A program made the position numbers and the translations under genes. The notes below the pieces were generated by a model. The model worked only from the letters and a program-made list of their open reading frames with translations. It was not told where the DNA came from and ran no database searches. Below, one piece after another: positions 63,775-64,000 of a stretch of DNA of 64,000 nt (the stretch's first letter is position 1; each line of letters starts with the position of its first letter). The stretch is from Prevotella sp. (lineage in GTDB: Bacteria > Bacteroidota > Bacteroidia > Bacteroidales > Bacteroidaceae): NCBI GenBank assembly GCA_017477435.1, contig JAFUVV010000028.1, positions 1 through 64,000 of the forward strand, given 5' to 3'.

Positions 63775-64000
63775 ATGGCAAGCACTTTAGTAAAAATCGA
63801 CATTCATCTGATTTTCCACGTCAAAAACACTGGAATAAAACTACGGGAATCTGATCTCGACCGAATATTTTCGTATATCGGTGGAATAATAAAAGGCCAG
63901 GGGGAACTACCTATTGCAATTGGAGGTCGTCCGGATCATATTCACATTCTGACATCAATCCCCAAAACAATGTCGCTTGCTGATTTCGTCAGAGTAATAA
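63775..64000 (+). mobile_element. IS200/REP-associated transposase gene, cut by window end
   Basis: The first 75 codons of a Y1-type (IS200/RAYT) transposase: MASTLVKIDIHLIFHVKNTG opening, the HxH metal motif in PDHIHILTS, then KTMSLADFVRVI. The catalytic Tyr and the rest are beyond 64000. Its place right after REP-like repeats fits REP-associated transposases, which act on such hairpin elements. The opening region from 63185 to 63344 has no gene. Confidence 0.85.

Overview
The window looks like a chromosomal segment from a Prevotella-type member of the Bacteroidales. The evidence is promoters of the Bacteroidetes form (TTTG, about 20 bp, TAnnTTTG), type IX secretion genes (porX, sprE/porW), secreted proteins with T9SS-type C-terminal tails, core genes typical of the phylum, and many glycoside hydrolases. 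All calls were made by reading the sequence; no database search was run.

Layout. (1) 1-6.3 kb is a plasmid-like or integrated-element segment: a Rep_3-family initiator, four 19-bp iterons, an AT-rich stretch, a DUF2958 gene with small accessory genes, and a WYL-domain regulator paired with an unknown 308-residue protein. It abuts tRNA-Pro(GGG) at 6.6 kb. (2) 6.7-9.2 kb holds a short acidic peptide gene, a secreted metallophosphoesterase, and two overlapping hypothetical genes, one of them DUF6948-like. (3) 9.3-20.4 kb is an AT-richer accessory island: a protein kinase fused to BspA-type leucine-rich repeats, small membrane proteins, a LytTR regulator, a membrane protein with a phosphodiester-glycosidase-like tail, two proteins sharing an unknown C-terminal domain, several orphans and a decayed gene. 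(4) 20.5-42.3 kb is core: aroA, sprE/porW, porX, tsaE, beta-carbonic anhydrase, tadA, yraN, birA, pyrH, pssA, psd, dnaE, trxA, tRNA-Lys, an AI-2E-type permease, tdk and rsmI. (5) 42.4-63.2 kb is a glycan-degradation region without SusC/SusD: a GH141-like beta-helix enzyme with a PDZ-like tail, two tandem GH2 beta-galactosidases, a GH29 alpha-fucosidase, a dockerin-bearing carbohydrate-binding protein, a GH18-like enzyme and a GH92 alpha-mannosidase. This set fits trimming of host N-glycans or mucin-type glycans. (6) 63.3-64 kb has three 100-bp REP-like elements next to an IS200/REP-associated transposase cut by the window end.

The most unusual signal is a family of five intergenic arrays, each exactly 83 bp, near 19.2, 29.0, 37.8, 45.1 and 51.9 kb. 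Each consists of eight GTAC boxes (one degenerate in one array) at strictly alternating 13- and 9-bp spacing, that is four 17-bp GTAC-N9-GTAC units separated by 5 bp. The window also holds other small intergenic repeat families, palindromic operator candidates, and a 48-bp block with a 15-bp palindrome that recurs in the kinase island.

How the genes may work together: PorX and SprE/PorW belong to the regulatory and structural side of type IX secretion, and at least two products of the glycan region (52.4 and 59.4 kb) end in T9SS-like sorting tails, so the same window carries part of the export machinery and some of its likely cargo.
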